Assembly: GCA_034359265.1 (NCBI GenBank)
Contig: CP136893.1
Location: 46,387,501 to 46,451,500 of the forward strand
Origin: Canna indica
Taxonomy: Eukaryota; Streptophyta; Magnoliopsida; Zingiberales; Cannaceae
Direction: 5' to 3'
DNA length: 64,000 nucleotides
Shown here: one piece after another, positions 1-11,702 of the stretch
Position numbering within the stretch: position 1 is the first letter of the stretch
How the letters are laid out: the number at the start of each line of letters is the position of its first letter
Notes under the pieces: model-generated
Database searches by the model: none
What the model saw: the letters and a program-made list of their open reading frames with translations, nothing else
What the model was told of the DNA's origin: nothing
Position numbers and translations under genes: made by a program

Positions 1-828
1 ACACTCACATAAAGTCAGCGGTCGCATTGGCAGTCCATTAGTCGGTCAACCGACGATCGACCGGCAAGCGATCGAATAGCGTCAACGACTATTTTTTTGC
101 CCGTTGAACATTCCATTCGGGTGAGGGGTTATAAATACCCCACACCTAACTTCTTTAAACCTTCTTAGAGATTTCATTGAGCATTAAAGAAGTGATTTGA
201 GCCTTCATAAAGATTTAATTGTTGCGCGCCTTTTGTTTTCGTCGACAACACTTTGCAAGCGCCTGCTTCCCTACTTCCCTCAACTCTGCTGCAACTCCAA
301 GAGTCATCTGTCTGCAAGTTGGAGGCCTGAAGGCTTGGGAAAAGAGCTTTGGTTTATCTTAAAATTCTTAAGCTTTTTTCCATTATATTTGAAGTTTATT
401 TGAAACTTGTTTTTTCCATCTGTATTAGCTGCTAGGTGTGCGAGGGAAATACTTAGGGAAAACTTTGTAGAATTATATTTTACCTAGGTGAATAGAATTG
501 AGGTATTCTCAGAGTGATGAGAAGAGTATCCTCAGTGTATTCAAAGGGAAACATAATCTCTATAAAGTAGTAGTTAGAAATTGTTGGTGAGGAACTAAGG
601 TAGTGGAGTAGGCAGTTGGCCGGACCATTATAATTATTTTTGTTTGCATTGCTTTCTTGTTTGCATTGCTTTATTGTTTGCCTACCATTGTCATTAATAT
701 TTGATCACATCTACAGTTAAGAAACACTTGCACTTAAGTTAAGTTAAAATTGAGTAAAAAGAAAAATATAGCAAAAAGTGGATAGATACTATTCAACCCC
801 CTCTTCTAGTGTCGGGTTTCACACAACA
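1..828 (+). repeat. Sirevirus-type LTR, 5' end outside window
   Basis: This is the right-hand part of a TGTTGG...CAACA type LTR. It shows the family's landmarks in order: a TCGA-rich U3 segment (about 35-80), a TATAAATA box at 130-137, the block containing GTAGTGGAGTAGGC (about 600), and the terminal CACCCC/CTAGTG-like block ending in ACACAACA at 821-828. It is about 80% similar by eye to the LTR at 3348-4740, so the two may be the LTRs of one old element. No primer binding site follows at 829, so the pairing is not proven. Confidence 0.75.
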
Positions 829-1832
829 CTAAGTTCATATCTTGATTAAACGACATTAGTTTCAATTCAAACTTGATAAATAGGTTTTAAATGATTATAT
901 CTTGATATCTAGAAAGTTTGAACAAAATCTAAAATCGGTGGATAAATGACTCATATTTTCAAAAATGCAACTAAGATCTTGTAAAATTTTTAAAAATTGT
1001 AGAGATATCTTTTTTGAGTGATTCTTGATTTTTTTGAATCCTCATAAAGTTTAGTCTATGTTGAAAAAAAAATTCACAAAATTTAAAAGCTCACACCTCT
1101 CAAAAATAATTTTTCTTTAAAGAGTTAAAAACCCATGGCAGATCGAGCGGTCGATCAGCCTGCGACCGCCCAATTTTCAACCAGATTCAATCATGACCAT
1201 TCAAATCAAGTTTTTAAGCCCGAAACTAGGGCTTCCTTGCCCATTCGACCGGCTGCCAAAACCTCTCTTCTCATCCTCTAGGTGATAATTTCTCTTTGGC
1301 ATGTTTACTGAAAAAACAAGTTTTTTTTTAAGAAAAATCAAAATATCTCATGTCTTCTTCAAATGATTCAACATTTACTTTTTAATAAATAAAAAATTAG
1401 TCAAGAACTAGTTCTCTCTTGCTTTCTTTCATGAGCTTTTCTCAATATTCATTTTGCCCTTCTTAAAAGAATTTTGTATTGGTCAAATAGAAAAATGTTT
1501 CTCATCCTCATCTAGCCAAAACAAGTTTTGTTTAAATGTATGCTCTTTTCATTTATGGATCATCTTATTCAATATTACTTTTTATTTTTATTTTTTTGTT
1601 TTGTTTATTCTTTATTTTGAAATTTAATGATAAAATCTTTTTGGCCTTGCATGAATCTATGCCGATCTTCAAAAAAAAAAAAATTGCTTTCTTTTATTTG
1701 CGTTAAAAGCATGCATCTCTCATCTAAAGCTAATCATCTACATCATCATCATAATTGTCTTGTAGAATGACACCCAAGACTAAACTCCCAACCTTACCCA
1801 ATAACCTATTGACCCCTTTAGGCAATAAATAA
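829..1832 (+). mobile_element. Non-coding internal region of a sirevirus-type element
   Basis: AT-rich sequence without a credible ORF. The part from 829 to about 1100 is recognisable as the reverse complement of the non-coding region seen at 15125-15260 (both share the CATTAGTTTCA/TGAAACTAATG block next to a stretch resembling ATATCTTGAT). It therefore belongs to the same family in the opposite orientation. A short run of TCGA-type sequence at 1141-1165 may be a scrap of LTR U3. Confidence 0.55.
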
Positions 1833-2907
1833 GCTGCTAAGTTTGTAGATAGACCTATCATGTAGACACGTCTAGTCAATTTAGGTGACTTAGAACAATT
1901 TAACATTAGAAGCAAACTTGTTAGCATGGGATGGGTAGAGTTTCTAGAAAAACAAGTACCTGTATGCCCCATCCTGATAAAAGCCTTTTTCTCGAACCAT
2001 GTGATAGAAAAGGCAATGTATGGTGATGAATTAATTCTTCGATCTGAAATCCTAGGAAAATCCATAGTAATCACTGAATCCCACATTAAAGATGCATTTG
2101 GGTTTCCTCTATTAGGAAGACCAGTTTATAGGATGTCCACACATCATTTTCATGAGGATTTTCCTACTCATGAAGTTGTATCAGCCATTTGTCCTGATGG
2201 TTATCAGGGAATGATCCCTACCCAAAGCATCAAACTGTGAACCACTGCTAGGATTATGCATCCATCATTTCGTATAATATCCTTCTTAGAGAAGGTCATT
2301 ATGATGAGGTCACTACTATGAGTTCTAGGGTACTTTTCTTTGCCATGTCTCGCATTCTTATAGATGTCCCTGATCTCATACTTAGGTATATAGCTGAAGT
2401 TCATGCCTCGAAAAAACAAGCCTTACCATATGCCTTAGTAATTTCTCACTTCATATATGAAGCTGGGGTAAATAGGTTTAGATTTGAAATTGAGCCCATA
2501 CCCAAAGTCATAGATTCTTCCTCTCTGAGCCGCATGAAGATCCTTGAAAATCAGCACGGCAAAAGATTGCGAGGAGAACCCATGGAGGTGATCGAGCATG
2601 ACATAGGCATGGATGAGGGCGATGTTGGTGGGAGTTCATCATCCAACACTCCCATTGGGCGACTAGGTGATCTGGAGCATCGCTTTGCTCAATTTCACAT
2701 TGATCAGCGAGAATGGAACAAACGAACAACTAGCGCATAGACGGGTACGACCGTCAAATGGACGAGTATGGTATCATGATTGGTGACCATGGCCGGCGCA
2801 TCGATGAGTATGGTCGTCAAGTTGATGAAATGTATGGGAGAGTGGATGAGATGTGGCAATATTATCAGTCACATCTACCACCTCCTCCACCACCTGAGGG
2901 TGAATAG
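1833..2907 (+). pseudogene. Broken ORF resembling plant Transposase_32 domain, with acidic/coiled tail
   Basis: Three collinear reading frames make up one former protein. Frame 1 (1833-2240) has one stop near 1863 and reads through a GWVEFLE...FFSNHV block and then AFGFPLLGRPVY. Frame 2 (about 2243-2740) has the ISYNILLREGHYDEV-like and LPYALVISHFIYEAGV-like blocks, then an acidic, serine-rich stretch. Frame 3 (2740-2907) is a short repetitive tail with several DEYGR/DEMYGR/DEMW segments, ending in six prolines and TAG. The two conserved blocks resemble the plant family called putative plant transposon protein (Transposase_32), often found in non-autonomous LTR elements; this is recognised from memory and no search was run. 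Its biochemical role is unknown despite the name. It sits just upstream of multiple polypurine tracts and an LTR, so it was the only coding part of this element. At least two frameshifts and one stop make it a pseudogene. Confidence 0.6.
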
Positions 2908-3094
2908 TCATCTTTGATGTATTGATGCTATTTATCTTATGAACATGTGTTTCATAATTGACTTTAGATGTATTTGGTTGACTATGGTTGATAATTAGTG
3001 ATGTAAGTGATATTTTCTTTATGTATGCTTACTGTGTTTGATATTTTTGATGGATGATAAAAGAGGGAGAATTAGGAAATATATGCATAATGAT

Positions 3095-3347
3095 AGGCGG
3101 AGCACTAAAATGAATACTTCATTTCAGGTATTATATATAGTATGACATGATGATAGGGGGAGAATTAGAAAATATATGCATATCAATAGGGGGAGCTCTA
3201 AATGAATACTTAATTTCCTTTGATGCTCCCATGTATCCATTTAACAATTTATGCTTCATAATAATTAACGGATACATTACTTCATCATACATTACTTTAT
3301 CTTGATATTTATCGTCAATTGTTTGACATCATCAAAAAGGGAGAGAT
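3095..3347 (+). promoter_or_regulatory. Multiple polypurine tracts ahead of the 3' LTR
   Basis: Repeated GATAGG(C/G)GGAG-type purine tracts occur near 3095, 3152 and 3186, each next to an ATATATGCAT-like motif. The final tract AAAAAGGGAGAGAT lies at 3334-3347 and abuts the LTR start (TG at 3348). Several polypurine tracts before the 3' LTR are a known signature of sireviruses. They would prime plus-strand DNA synthesis. Confidence 0.75.
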
Positions 3348-4740
3348 TGTTAGCTGAAGGCTTCTTCCTGCATGCTCTATTCTCCTCATGACTATTTTGA
3401 TGAAAACAAACCTATTTAACAAATGCTTGAAGTATGAAAATTACAGGATCGACGAAAGATACGTCAAGCCTCACGTCTTTCGATCAATCTCCAAGACAGA
3501 CCAATGCGTGCACCAGAAACGACTTGGACAGCATGGAGAATCTTTTAATGTTAAAGCACGCTGAAGAACAAAGCCAAAAAACAAAGCGCGAAATGAGAAA
3601 GCTAAGATATAATCTTCTATATCAAGTTCGGTCGATCGGTCGATCGATCGAATGGTGTTGTATTTTGGCAGTAGCCACTTCGGTTGACCAAATGGTGCCA
3701 AAAAATGGCAGTAGCCATTCGGTCGACCGGTCGGTCGACCAAAGTTGGCAAAAATTTGGCAGAAGTCTATGTCGGTCGACCGACCGAAGGCAAAATGAGG
3801 CAAAAGGCGCATCGGTCGATCGGATTATAGATCGCAGATCGCGCTATTGGCTTCACTGCATCGGTCGACTGGTCAGTCAACCTGACTGCGGATCGATGAA
3901 GTCGCGATCCATTCGATCGACTCGTCGGTCGACCGAATGGCACGAGTTAAGCCCAGAAAGGGTAGCGGTCGATCGGTCGGTCGACCGACGATCTACCGAC
4001 AAGCATCTGAACGACTGTAACCGCTAGTTTTTTGCCCGTTGAACCGCCCGTTCAGTCGAGGGTTATAAATAATCCTCACCTAACTCTTTTAAATCTTCTT
4101 GGAAATATTATTGAGCATTTTTAAGAAGTGATTTAAGCCTTTAAAGAGATCGATTGTTGTGCGTTCTGCTCTTCTTTTTTAGCGTTCTTCTCCAAGCGCA
4201 TGCTGCTCCTCAACTCTGCTACAACTCAAACTCATCTACCGGCAAGTTGAAGGCTTGAAGGCTCAGGAATAGAGCATTGGTTCCTCTCTTAAATTCTTAG
4301 CTCTTTTGCATTGTATTTGAAGTTATTTTAAACCTATTTTCACCTATAATAACTTGCTAGGTGTGCTAGAGAAACACTTAGGGTTAGACTTTGTAGATTT
4401 GTATTTTGCCTAGGTGAATAGATTTGAGGAGTTCTCAAAGAGGTGAGAATTGTGTCCTCAGTTGTATTCAAAGGAAAACACAAATTCTATAAAGTAGTTG
4501 GTTAGAAATTCTTGGTGTTGAGCCAAGGTAGTGGAGTAGGCGGTTGGTCGAACCACTATAAACACTTGTGTTAGCATTGTCAGTTGCTTGTGCTTATTGC
4601 TATGTATTTATTGCTTCCGCGTGCTATAAATATCATGCTTAGCCTAACTAATCAAGAAACAATTAAAATCGGGGTTAGGCTAATTAATAGATTAACACAC
4701 TATTCACCCCCCCCCCTCTAGTATGCCATTTCAACCAACA
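3348..4740 (+). repeat. Sirevirus-type 3' LTR (complete)
   Basis: Begins TGTTAGCTGAAGG directly after the polypurine tract and ends ...CCAACA at 4740. U3 (about 3625-3995) is packed with TCGA, GGTCGACC and TCGATCGA palindromes. The TATA box is TATAAAT at 4064-4070. The R-U5 part contains GTAGTGGAGTAGGC and ends in a C-tract followed by CTAGTATG. An apparent 197-codon ORF over U3 (3434-4027) only reflects the low-complexity palindromes. Confidence 0.85.
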
Positions 4741-4779
4741 GCCGGCCTCATCCTTGGAATTTGTCGGCTAGGTGTAGCC

Positions 4780-7148
4780 TGAAAGAAATAGTGCCCTTGA
4801 GCCAATCACATATTGATGTGTATGAAACTAATTTTGGTTAATGAATTATATGAGGCAACTTTTGATCATATGTTGCATCTATATTTTGTATATATTAGAT
4901 TGTGATGAACCCCATGGACCGGGGCAATTTATTCCAAGTCCATGATGAGATCATGCCAGTGAGATTTGGGATCTAGATGCCCATGTTCTAAATGTTCTCA
5001 GTCGTAGGATCACCAAATAGGGGATTGGTGATTGCAGATAAACTAGTGCACTTGGTACATGCCTTATACGATAAGGGGTAACTCATCTCACAATTATCTA
5101 TGAGCCGTCACTTAATGTTCAAGTGTAGGTGCTCATTAGGGAATGAGTTCACTGAATGGATCAACACGAGGAACACAGAATGGAATCCTTATATGAGTGT
5201 CGATATATAGGATGTTCCTCGGGTGATAGTAGGTGCAAACAGTCCTTGGACCTGAGGTTGTCATGGTTACCTTGTGAGTGTCGACCCATTAATTTGGACT
5301 TATCCTTACGTGGCCTTCAGTGTCATGTGCCGAATACCTCTAGGAATGGAAAAGAACCATGGAGGTATGTGAGCAACCAGCATGGAATCAGTTACTCCTA
5401 GTAAGAGGAGATAATATCCTATGTGTCCCTGCAAGTGTCGACTCAGGAATCTCTGGCCAAAGTCGACTCAGGAATATATTTTTGACGTTTCATTATTGAT
5501 ACTACATCTTGGCGAGTAGAATATATATGAATTGGTATTATGGTTTGACACTTCTTTCGTACCCTAGCCGACTTCGGGACATTATAACCGAGGAACTTAG
5601 TTGCATGATAACTAATCACCGAAGGGCGTTTGATCCCTGTAGATTGAACCTCACACTATCCAGTAATCATGACACGTTGTTAGACGTCAATCTTGACTTG
5701 TGAGTGGAGTCGCTCACTACCACACTAAAGGAGTTTAGTGGAGGCTCTAAGATTCGAATAGAAGTTGTTCTATCGGATCCAACTCCCCGTTATGAACAAC
5801 TCCCTCTGATTTAGTGTGGGGCCTAATTGGTCACACACAACAGGCTAACCTCGTAATGTACTTTATGAGATAGAGTCCGAATGCGGCACTATATGTCTAC
5901 TAGCATGGACATGCTGCAAGTCGATCACGAATCTTGTTTACGAACATAATAGGAAAGGTATTTCCTATAGGAACGAATGCGCGATGAAGGAGTTCCTCGA
6001 TAATCCTAATTTGTAGGGCATCCCTAAATTGTAGGGATTGGCACATGATAATATTTCATGTAGTTGATTAAATTTAATTATGAATTAAATATTTAATTAA
6101 CTACTTTACCGGAAATATATTTAATTATGAATTAAATATAATTTGATTTTGAATCAAATATATATTGTGGAAAAATTAGTTTATAATCATGAGCCTAACC
6201 GATTAATTGGGAATTAATTAATTTGGATAAATTCTAATTAATAAGAATTTGATTTGTGGAGATAAATCATAAAATTAATAGATATATAATTTATGAGGAT
6301 AAATCATAATTCTATTAATTAATAAGAAATTAAATTATTTAGATAAACTTTTTTCCTATTGCTTAGGGAATTAATTTATTTAGATAATTATCATTCTTGT
6401 TTATAGGCTCTTAATTTATGGAGTTAAATTAAAGTTTATATTTTATTAGATTTAATTAATTTTGGGTTAATTATGAGATTATTAAAATATAAATTATTTT
6501 TGGAGGTAAATCCCAAAATTTTAAATTCCCGAGAGAGAGTTTTTAGGGGGCCACGTCTACCTTTGTAGTCGCCCCCCCTCTCTATAAATTATGGTCGAAC
6601 ACCCCATGGGAAGGGTTGGTGAATTAGTTCTTCCTCCTCCTCTCCATTGGTGGTCGGCCATTTACTTCCTCCTTCCGAGTCTTTTACGAAGCCAAATTGG
6701 AGGTGTCCTTTACTTAGGTGTACCGCCTACTTCATCTACTTGGAGAATTTTGAAAAAGGGCAGTGAGTTATTCTTTGATCTACCTCCTCACTCCGTTGTT
6801 TTCTCATATCCTCTTTCTCTCATTTTGGAGTCCGATTCTTGGTGGAAGGGCCGGCCTAGCTCTTGAGATTTCAGGGTTTGAGAAAGCATCTTCGTTGAGC
6901 GACGACGAGTCTGGTTGTTCGCTGCCCATTTGTTGCGAGGCGTCTGATGTGCACTATCATTGGAGGACGTGTGTATGTGCGTCTTGATACGGGAAAAAGG
7001 AGCACCCTATCCAACCACGATATAAGGTATACATTCCCTCTTCTACTTGTAGATTGAATTTCTTAATTGTTGCTAAAGTAGATTGTTGTTTTGGGATATT
7101 TTGGATTTTTTAAATCGCTATTTTCGCTGCGTTTCTTATTCCCATCCC
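4780..7148 (+). repeat. Ty1/copia LTR, TGAAAGAAATAGTGCC type
   Basis: Starts TGAAAGAAATAGTGCCC, the usual beginning of a widespread plant copia LTR. It is homologous over most of its length to 38476-39587 plus 48954-49595: the blocks with CATGATGAGATCATG, the GTCGTAGGATCA block near 5003 and the tandem CGAGTG-type sequences all recur. The AT-rich U3 (6040-6520) is followed by TATAAAT at 6583-6589. The end is placed near 7148 (TTCCCATCCCA) with low precision. No internal region follows, so it is a solo or truncated LTR. The 39 bases between 4741 and 4779 are unassigned. Confidence 0.7.
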
Positions 7149-7740
7149 AAGATAGCCGACCTAGGTGGTTAATGAACCACCTATAAATGGGGGTTCTCTC
7201 TTGTGGCCAACCTTCATAGAGATTTCCCGAGTTGAGCCCCACTTTAGACCAATCGAACCTGGCCTCTTCCCTTCTCCCACAACTGCAAGTTTCAAGGAGA
7301 ACTGTTTGAGTTCCTTCGTCAGATTTCGCCGCCGAGTTGGAGTTTTGGAGGAGTCCAAAAATTTCAACAAGGTACTCTTCACTCTTGTGAATTCAATTTG
7401 TGGTTTCTCACTGCCTTCTCCCCCTTCATGTTGTTCGGATCCTTGGTGGAAGGACTGAACCCTTCTTGGTGCATATTGTAGTTTCCGGAGTGTGTCCGTA
7501 GAGCCATGATGGGCCCTGGTGATTGCTGCTCGGGAAAGAAGCTTTCCGAAGTTGTGAGGCCACTTAGTTTGGACCATCATTGGAGGACGTGTCTGTGTGC
7601 ATCTCGTATTTTGTGATCGAAGCTCCTCTTCTTTCTTCTGTCCAAGGAAAAAAAATTTGCCCCTTGCTAAAGGGTTTGTTGGTTTTCAAGGTGCTTTTAT
7701 AAATTTTTGAAATCTATTTTTCATTGTGTTTTATCTCCGC
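7149..7740 (+). repeat. Second copy of copia LTR 3' part
   Basis: Repeats the promoter-to-end part of an LTR of the preceding type: a new TATAAAT box at 7182-7188, a CATTGGAGGACGTGT block at about 7574 matching that near 6958, then T-rich sequence ending in CTCCGC. It looks like a second truncated LTR, or a partial tandem duplication fused to the first. ORFs on both strands here (for example 7165-7458) have no recognisable similarity. Confidence 0.5.
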
Positions 7741-8653
7741 ACTCCAACGGTTCATTAGTCCCGAGACTATACCATGTTCACCTATTATATTTTGGTGTCA
7801 TGTTCACCTAGTTTACAACAATAAAATTTTGTATTACTTTCAAATTTAATTAATCCCTAGACTATATTATCAAAATATTAACACTGTCAAATAAACCCTA
7901 GTCAATGCAATAAATAAAACTAGTTACATGATATATCCACCTATTTATTCTATGTTGATCTTGTTGGTCTAAAATTTTCAATGTATATTTGTTTTGATAA
8001 TAATAAATATGTTTCTAGTATTTATATTCAGTAATTTTTTTAGGTTCGATCATGATAGCATGCGAAATCAAAAAATTTGAAAAAGGCATTGCTCGTAGTC
8101 AGAGTGTATCGAAGATTAGATTTAAGGTTTAGATACGTGATTGTAATCCATAAGTGCATGATGATGATAATTAACTAACCCAAAACTTTAAAATCCAAAT
8201 TTAACCCAAAACAACCAAGTTGGAAAAAGCCCATATTAGGTTTTGGTCGAAGGTTGCATTCAAATTTGACAACCAAACAATAATACTCGATACACTTTAC
8301 ATTTAGCATCTCCCATTCTGATCACAAGTTTTGCATGCTTATTGTTGTCAACCCTAAAATATATTCTCAATGCAAACATTAATAATTTGTTTGTTTTTAT
8401 TAAAATCAAGACCGTGATATACATTGAAAAACATTAGGCCAATAAGCATATAAGGTCTAAGCTATAAACCTAACAGTGGCTCTAACCCATTTAGACAATC
8501 ATTTCTCGTATAAACTCTCACCATGATAGCAACTGTAACAACCCATCCGATGAATTTACTTGCTCATCAACTACGTAAGCTAAAAATATTAAACTAATTA
8601 AAATATTTAATTGAAATCGTTGAAAATTCATCTATCAAATATTATTAATTAAA
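7741..8653. other. AT-rich intergenic sequence, no gene seen
   Basis: Low GC with no ORF of note and no retroelement landmark I recognise. The nine bases TTAATTAAA at 8645-8653 may be the left target duplication of the following MITE candidate. Confidence 0.5.
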
Positions 8654-8941
8654 TCATAAATTACACTGACCTCTTCTGAGATTTAATAAAATTACACTGA
8701 CATCCCCTCTATTCGTAATTTTATCTTATAATCCCTCTGAATTTTATAAAAGATTACACAAACCTCTCCTATTACGAAATAAGATTACACAAATCTCCTC
8801 TGAGTTTTGTAAAATATTACACAAATTTTTCCTAAAACAATTACTCAAAGATTATTGAGGGGATGTGATTGTAACCCGAACAAATAAAAGAGTGTTAGTG
8901 TAATTTCATCGAACCCCAGGGAAGGTCAGTATAATTTACCC
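8654..8941. mobile_element. MITE candidate with terminal inverted repeats
   Basis: The two ends are inverted copies: TAAATTACACTGACCTCTTC near 8657 and the complement of GGTCAGTATAATTTACCC at the right end. Internal blocks of ACACAAACC/TTTTATAAAAGATTAC type are themselves repeated. TTAATTAAA flanks both sides (8645-8653 and 8942-8950), compatible with a 9-bp target duplication of a Mutator-like MITE. That sequence is palindromic and AT-only, so it could be chance. No coding capacity. Confidence 0.5.
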
Positions 8942-8950
8942 TTAATTAAA

Positions 8951-9654
8951 ATAACTTTTTACATATTATAAGTGTTGTACTAAATTAACCAATACATTTA
9001 TTAATCAACACATTTTTAATTTGCAATAAAACGTTGTTTGAAATGATAGAGAGCTAGTCAAACCCGTGGAGTTTCTCATCCATTAATTCTAAGCATCCTA
9101 TTTAGAATTTCTTTTCTAAAATTTACTTTTCTTCTTTGCTTTTACCTCAAGAATCAAATGAATTACATAGCTTCCAAGCCCAATATCGGTCTGTTAAAAA
9201 AAGTAGCTTATCATGATGTGCTAAAAAATAAAGAGAGCTCGTTCATACGTCCATAGGCTAAACAGAATAGGTTACTGCGCAAATAAAAGATATGCCGAAA
9301 TCTTTACATTTAAACTTGTTGTCTTAACAGAAGGCGTATTCTTATCATTGTACCAAGAGGTGACATTCAGCTGAGAGCTTAATCATGAGATTCTCTAGAA
9401 GAATGATTTCCATGTAAAACTTTGCTATGAGCATAATCAAAGCAGAGTAGGACATCCATTCACCTAATTCTCTTCTTCCAAAATGACAACTACAATTTAG
9501 GGACCAACTTATCTTTTTAAGTAGCAACATGCTAAAAAAAACACAACATTCTCAAGGGTAGGCCGTTGAAGCTCTGCTATGACCATTCTTCCGTACTAGA
9601 ATGTCTCTAAAATCTACTTACTCAATTCTCTCGATTATGCATTGGTGAGAAATT
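8951..9654. other. 3' flank of the ANP32-type gene
   Basis: AT-rich sequence downstream of the minus-strand gene. It should include the 3' UTR just below 9655. I see no other gene or element in it. Confidence 0.4.
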
Positions 9655-11702
9655 TCAAGGATCTCCATCTCTCTTCCTCTTGCCGATAGATGATTGATCT
9701 TTGGTCGGACCATTGCATTGATGCGTGACCTTATCATCTTTGTTTACTCCATTTTCATTTTTATTCTTTGCGATTGACTTTTTATCCTCCTGTAAAAAAT
9801 GTTTGAAAGTTAGGAAAAGAAAAACAGAACAGTGGTGCCAACCATCCATAAGAATATAAACTTTTTCTTTGGAAGAAGTCGTGAGGTTCCATTTCAAATG
9901 CTTCAGCATTTATTAAAAGCATAAAGAATTTACTGGATTAACCTAGCAAAGGAGAATATGAACTTTTCTTTCCAAGTAGTGGCAAGCTTCCCTTTCAAAG
10001 GGTCTGCATTTATTTAAAACATACACCTTTTGGATTAACATAAATATGTAATAGATAAAGATAGCATCAATAACATGACAACTAATAACACGTATCATGA
10101 GGAGGAAGAGTGATGCCAGAGGCCAGAGGTTATTTTGAATATAATATACTATTGAAAACAAGTAGAATAAAGGATGTACTATGCATCCACGAGCAGGCAA
10201 AGAACTTAACCTTGTAAATAAGAGTCACTAATTTTCATCACACCCAAAATACACTATGACATGTGATAATGGAACAGGTATAAACTAGCAACTATCAAAC
10301 AAAGCAGAGAAATAGAGTGAAAAAGGTAATTCTATCATCTTCATATATTTAGAATTATATTTTCAGAACTAACATCCAGGATCTAACAATACTGTCTTTA
10401 TCTCTTTTAGTAACAAAATTTGGATCAACGTCATCTTAACATTACATGTATATTTGAGCACAATCCATATACTCCTCTCATCCTGTGAGCGATTGTGAAC
10501 ACAATACAATGTAGTTCCTTCAAATAACAGGAGTAAATAGATTCCGAACAATATGAAGCAAATAAGATAAATTAGGAACCAGCTTTCAGTTTAGTCAACA
10601 TGACAAGTTATCAATGTGAAGTTTTGTTGTCTTACGACATTAAACCTGCTACAAGAAATGATGGAGGATGTTTGAAAATAAATACTTGTGAGTTGTGACA
10701 CATATATTGATTCAAAGTCTTTTGTTTTTCCTTTCCTTCCAAGTAAGCATAATTGTGCCAAGTAACCCATCTCAATACAATGGATCAATCTGCATTGCTA
10801 TTATAATTTTAGCTGATTTCTAGATATTTGTTGGAGATCAATATAATACAACTATAACCAATTGTTCACTCTCAAGCTAGTTGATTTTGAACAATATTAA
10901 CGCATTTGACAGTCTCAGAGTAAAGGTCGGGTGAAAAGCAAAGATTCTAAGCACCACACAGATTAACGAAGTTGTATGTACCAGAAGAAAATACAAGGAA
11001 AATTTGAAAACAAAAGAATACCTCAGTTCCATTATGCTCATCTCCTTCCTGTTTGCTTCCTTCATCCTCCTCATCCTCATTACCTTCTTCTTCTTCTCCT
11101 TCTTCTTCTTCTTCTTCATCCTCATCTTCTGCATCATCTTCTACTTCTCCTTCCTCATTCTCCACTTCCTCCCCTACATCCTCCTCATCTTCTTCCTCTT
11201 CCTCCTCGTCGTCCGTGTCCGGCCGTTCATTCCCATCGCCATCCATCTTATCCAAATACTTCAAGGACGCGATCAAGCCGAAGACCTTGGACCTGTAGCC
11301 CTCAATCTTGGTCACTGGGCACTCGTACAGGTCCAACGACTCAAGCCGGAGCTTCGAGAGCGAGGAGAGGTCCACTAGCGATGCGATGCGGTTGTTGGAG
11401 AGGTCGAGGTCGCGTAAAGCATCAAGGCCGGCCTCGGCCAGGACATGGAGGCCGCCAGCGATGCGGTTGTCGGATAGGACAAGCCGGCGGAGAGCAGGGA
11501 GGTGGGGGAATCCCTCGAGAGAGGAGAGACGGACATTGGCGATGGATAGGTGCTCCAGGGAAGCGAGCCTTCCGTGGAAGAGGGACGGCGGCGGTAGGCG
11601 GCCACCGGGACATTTCACGGCGCCATCAAGGTTGAGGACCCGATGAGGTTCGGAATGACCCTTGAGCGCCGCAGCAACAGCCCGCTCCCACGCTTCGGCC
11701 AT
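9655..11702 (-). CDS. ANP32: Acidic leucine-rich nuclear phosphoprotein 32-related protein, two exons
   Basis: Exon 1 is 11702-11022 (227 codons) and exon 2 is 9789-9655 (44 codons plus TGA), giving 271 residues. The donor GAG|GTATTC at 11021 and the acceptor TTTTTTACAG|GAG at 9790 are both phase 0. Residues 1-30 form the N-terminal cap, about 45-145 hold leucine-rich repeats (LRRLVLSDNRI, LRDLDLSNNRI), and 126-161 match the family cap (YRSKVFGLIASLKYLD, then GNERPD). Residues 162-220 are almost all Glu/Asp, and KRKR at 264-267 is a nuclear localisation signal. ANP32 proteins are nuclear histone and phosphatase-binding chaperones; that role is known mainly from animals, and plant members are less studied. 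Exon 1 is GC-rich in its LRR part, unlike the surrounding DNA. A further small exon inside the 1.2-kb intron cannot be excluded. No break is seen, so it is probably functional. Confidence 0.85.

Noticed and set aside
1..828. Treating 1-828 and 3348-4740 as certain LTR pair of one element
   Set aside because: Only about 80% similar by eye, no primer site after 828 and the left flank is outside the window; kept as possible, not asserted.
3625..3995. Regular TCGA repeats considered as a CRISPR array
   Set aside because: No direct repeat of constant length and no unique spacers. They are overlapping palindromes inside an LTR of a plant genome.
3434..4027. 197-codon ORF across the LTR at 3348-4740
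   Set aside because: Lies on U3 with TCGA palindromes, Arg/Ser/Asp-rich from low complexity, and is not preserved in the other LTR copies.
10976..11635. Plus-strand ORFs of 219, 124, 112 and 81 codons over exon 1 of the ANP32-type gene
   Set aside because: They are antisense or shifted readings of the GAA/GAG/GAT-rich acidic region, giving Ser/Leu/Pro runs. The minus-strand reading has the conserved LRR domain and splice sites.
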